From: an uncultured Sphingobacteriales bacterium
Lineage (GTDB): Bacteria; Bacteroidota; Bacteroidia; Chitinophagales; Chitinophagaceae
Direction: 5' to 3'
Length of the DNA: 6,762 bases
NCBI GenBank assembly: GCA_946887085.1
Contig: CAMPKG010000191.1
Span: 1-6,762, forward strand
Below, one piece after another: positions 5,766 through 6,762 of the stretch. A program made the translations under genes and the position numbers. A model generated the notes under the pieces. That model saw only the letters and a program-made list of their open reading frames with translations, was not told the origin of the DNA and searched no databases. Numbering within the stretch: the stretch's first letter is position 1; every line of letters starts with the position of its first letter.

Positions 5766-6239
5766 ATGAACAGCCCTGTAAACTACTGTATCATTCTCCT
5801 CACCATTATTGCAACAACAGCCGTGTCCTGTCGCAAAACGAAGGAAGAATCCAGGACTCCGCTCTATACACCTGCCGGCACCAATATCAACAAAGAGCTT
5901 GATAATGTGAGTGTAAGCGAGCTGCAAACCGTACTTGAGGGCAAATGGTACCTGCTGGGTTCGGGTGGCGGCATCTCAGGCAAGCAGTTCTATACCTATT
6001 CCGGTATCTACCATGTTTTTGGTAAAGATTCATTTACCACGAACGACAATGGCAAGGTGACCACACTTCCGTGCAAATGGACAAAAGTAAGAAGCATTCA
6101 CAGCCTCGACACGGTCTGCCAGATCGATTGGAATGGCAATGGTTTCGGAAAAACATTCCTACGGATCGTCAATGACACTTTACAGACCAGCGATAATCTA
6201 TATGACGGTTTCGCGAGCAGCTATCTCAAGATAAAATAA
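5766..6239 (+). CDS. lipocalin-like lipoprotein
   Basis: This 157-residue protein has a signal of about 16 residues (YCIILLTIIATTAVSC) with Cys22 as the lipid-anchored residue. A short linker RKTKEESRTPLYTPAG follows. The mature domain (about 52-157) starts LQTVLEGKWYLLGSGGGISGKQFYTYSG, continues with GKDSFTTNDNGKVTTLPCKWTKV and ends LRIVNDTLQTSDNLYDGFASSYLKIK. That is the usual pattern of Bacteroidota lipocalin-like lipoproteins (L-x-GKW-x-L--xGG, then L-x-[IL]-x-D-x--DGF-x-x-x-Y-x-[KR]), which form a small beta barrel. Ligands in this family are mostly unknown. Two further cysteines (in LPCKW and TVCQI) could form a disulfide. ATG 5766 is the only start giving the full signal; no strong ribosome site or perfect promoter is seen. 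It is followed by a very stable terminator. Confidence 0.87.
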   Translation: MNSPVNYCIILLTIIATTAVSCRKTKEESRTPLYTPAGTNINKELDNVSVSELQTVLEGKWYLLGSGGGISGKQFYTYSGIYHVFGKDSFTTNDNGKVTTLPCKWTKVRSIHSLDTVCQIDWNGNGFGKTFLRIVNDTLQTSDNLYDGFASSYLKIK

Positions 6240-6265
6240 TCGTTTTCCTGTTTCCGGTCCCTTTT

Positions 6266-6303
6266 AAAACAGCCGCTCTTCACATCGAAGAGCGGCTGTT
6301 TTT
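6266..6303 (+). terminator. Terminator of the lipocalin-like gene; 3' copy of the hairpin repeat
   Basis: AACAGCCGCTCTTC (6268-6281) pairs perfectly with GAAGAGCGGCTGTT (6287-6300) around a five-base ACATC loop. The flanking AA/TT extend the stem to 16 bp and the plus strand ends in five T. The left arm shares 20 identical bases with 5673-5692. A-rich bases on the left side would also let it work on the minus strand. Confidence 0.9.
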
Positions 6304-6310
6304 CGGATAT

Positions 6311-6334
6311 GTGTCAGGTGGCAACACCTGACAC
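6311..6334. repeat. Perfect hairpin with GCAA tetraloop
   Basis: GTGTCAGGTG (6311-6320) and CACCTGACAC (6325-6334) are exact reverse complements around a GCAA loop, a GNRA-class tetraloop in RNA. There is no T-run on either strand, so it is not a standard terminator. GGATAT occurs directly before (6305-6310) and again at 6342-6347, and CCACGGTGG (6334-6342) makes a second small palindrome. It resembles a REP-like intergenic palindrome. Confidence 0.7.
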
Positions 6335-6351
6335 CACGGTGGGATATTATT

Positions 6352-6383
6352 TTTGCTATTTCACATTAAATTCCGTATTTTTG
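6352..6383 (+). promoter_or_regulatory. Consensus Bacteroidota promoter in front of the nested-repeat element
   Basis: TTTG (6352-6355), 20 bases, then TATTTTTG (6376-6383) matches the phylum's -33 TTTG / -7 TAnnTTTG consensus exactly with ideal spacing. Both boxes lie in a 12-base direct repeat TATTTTTGCTAT (6348-6359 and 6376-6387), so the upstream copy is also a -7-like sequence. The predicted transcription start, near 6389, is just before the structured element at 6395. No convincing protein-coding gene follows inside the window. Confidence 0.62.
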
Positions 6384-6394
6384 CTATAATAAAT

Positions 6395-6532
6395 ATGAAG
6401 CTGACGCTTCATTTCGTACCAGTCCGGGCGAGACGCCCGAACTAGACAACCTCGTTGGAACGAGACGCCAGAACTAGACGACCTTGTTTGGACGTCTTGC
6501 CCGGACCCAAGCAAACAAAAGCGTCAGCTTTT
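6395..6532 (+). repeat. Nested inverted-repeat element, candidate structured RNA
   Basis: The outer arms AAGCTGACGCTT (6398-6409) and AAGCGTCAGCTT (6519-6530) are exact reverse complements. Inside, GTCCGGGCGAGACG (6422-6435) pairs with CGTCTTGCCCGGAC (6493-6506) with a single G-U. Each arm can also fold alone: ATGAAGC/GCTTCAT (6395-6412), GGGCG/CGCCC (6426-6438), CTCGT/ACGAG (6451-6464) and AAAAGC/GCTTTT (6517-6532). The last is terminator-like but short, with only four T. It could be a MITE/REP-type intergenic repeat, a small structured RNA transcribed from the promoter at 6352-6383, or both. The frame beginning at ATG 6395 stops after 16 codons. Confidence 0.65.
6430..6493 (+). repeat. Two tandem 32-bp units inside the nested element
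   Basis: Bases 6430-6461 and 6462-6493 are direct repeats agreeing at 27 of 32 positions, with the shared blocks GAGACGCC, GAACTAGAC and ACCT-GTT. They abut without spacer. This is too short and too few for a CRISPR array. It suggests that the loop region of the element expanded by duplication of one unit. Confidence 0.75.
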
Positions 6533-6564
6533 AAAAACACCCTGTCATGAAAACAAATCCCAAA

Positions 6565-6714
6565 AACAAGTTCCCCCTTCGAAGAGGGACGACCTGCCGA
6601 AGCGATAGCGAAGGCAGGTCAGGGGGATGTGCGAAACACGGGCACTCTACGCGAGCGACGTCCCCCGCTCACTCACAAACCCACCACACACCCCCTTCAG
6701 AAGGGGGAATTGTT
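6565..6714. repeat. Second intergenic repeat element with terminal inverted repeats
   Basis: The left end AACAAGTTCCCCCTTC (6565-6580) and the right end GAAGGGGGAATTGTT (6700-6714) are inverted repeats with one base missing in the right copy. Internal hairpins: GACCTGCC/GGCAGGTC (6591-6598 with 6613-6620), an imperfect TCCC..CTTCGAAG..GGGA (6572-6589), and CCCCCTT/AAGGGGG (6691-6697 with 6701-6707). There is no transposase and no clear target duplication. From memory, similar CCCCCTTC / CCTGCC..GGCAGG elements are common between genes in Bacteroidota; copy number cannot be seen here. A 58-codon plus frame (6547-6723) runs through it and is a by-product of the repeat. Confidence 0.68.
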
Positions 6715-6762
6715 AGATCATAGCCATCACCACATCACCCACATCATAGTTCAGACACCATG

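Noticed and set aside
6430..6493. CRISPR array
   Set aside because: Only two repeats, directly adjoining with no spacer between them, and no cas genes.
6547..6723. 58-codon plus-strand frame (MKTNPKNKFPLRRGTTC...)
   Set aside because: It runs entirely through the palindromic repeat 6565-6714 and has a repeat-derived composition; not a credible gene.

Overview
The window looks like a chromosomal stretch from a member of the Bacteroidota, probably near Chitinophagaceae. Two proteins end in type IX secretion (T9SS) type A sorting tails. Four lipoproteins have typical SPII signals, and one gene encodes a DUF4402 exported protein. Start codons lack strong Shine-Dalgarno sequences, and several intergenic regions carry the phylum's -33 TTTG / -7 TAnnTTTG promoter pattern. 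The assignment rests on these hallmarks; there is no rRNA or other marker gene.

Layout: 1-213 (+) is the C-terminal sorting tail of a secreted protein that begins outside the window. 360-2506 holds a minus-strand run: a 486-residue lipoprotein with a C-terminal bacterial Ig-like segment, followed by two 80/81-residue paralogous lipoproteins that share a fixed cysteine pattern. Terminators lie between the two small genes and after the last one. 2507-2803 has no credible gene. 2856-3374 (-) encodes a small exported DUF4402 protein with biased, high-expression-like codon use and its own terminator. Its promoter is preceded by four GTTAA-type repeats at an exact 11-bp period, the geometry of an OmpR/PhoB-type response-regulator site. 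3866-5110 (+) is a T9SS-exported protein with YD-like beta units. 5282-5458 (-) is a two-helix membrane miniprotein. 5520-5633 (-) is a 37-codon remnant resembling the end of a c-type cytochrome. 5766-6239 (+) is a lipocalin-like lipoprotein, with related hairpins on both sides.

The last 450 bases contain no convincing gene but are densely structured. They hold a perfect GCAA-loop hairpin, a textbook Bacteroidota promoter (6352-6383), a 138-bp nested inverted-repeat element with two 32-bp tandem units right after that promoter, and a second 150-bp element with terminal inverted repeats. The promoter plus the structured element is the best candidate here for something undescribed: a transcribed structured RNA or an RNA-encoding repeat.

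Nearly every gene product is predicted to leave the cytoplasm (surface, outer membrane or periplasm). No enzymatic pathway links the genes; this is an envelope/secretome region mixed with intergenic repeats and gene decay.
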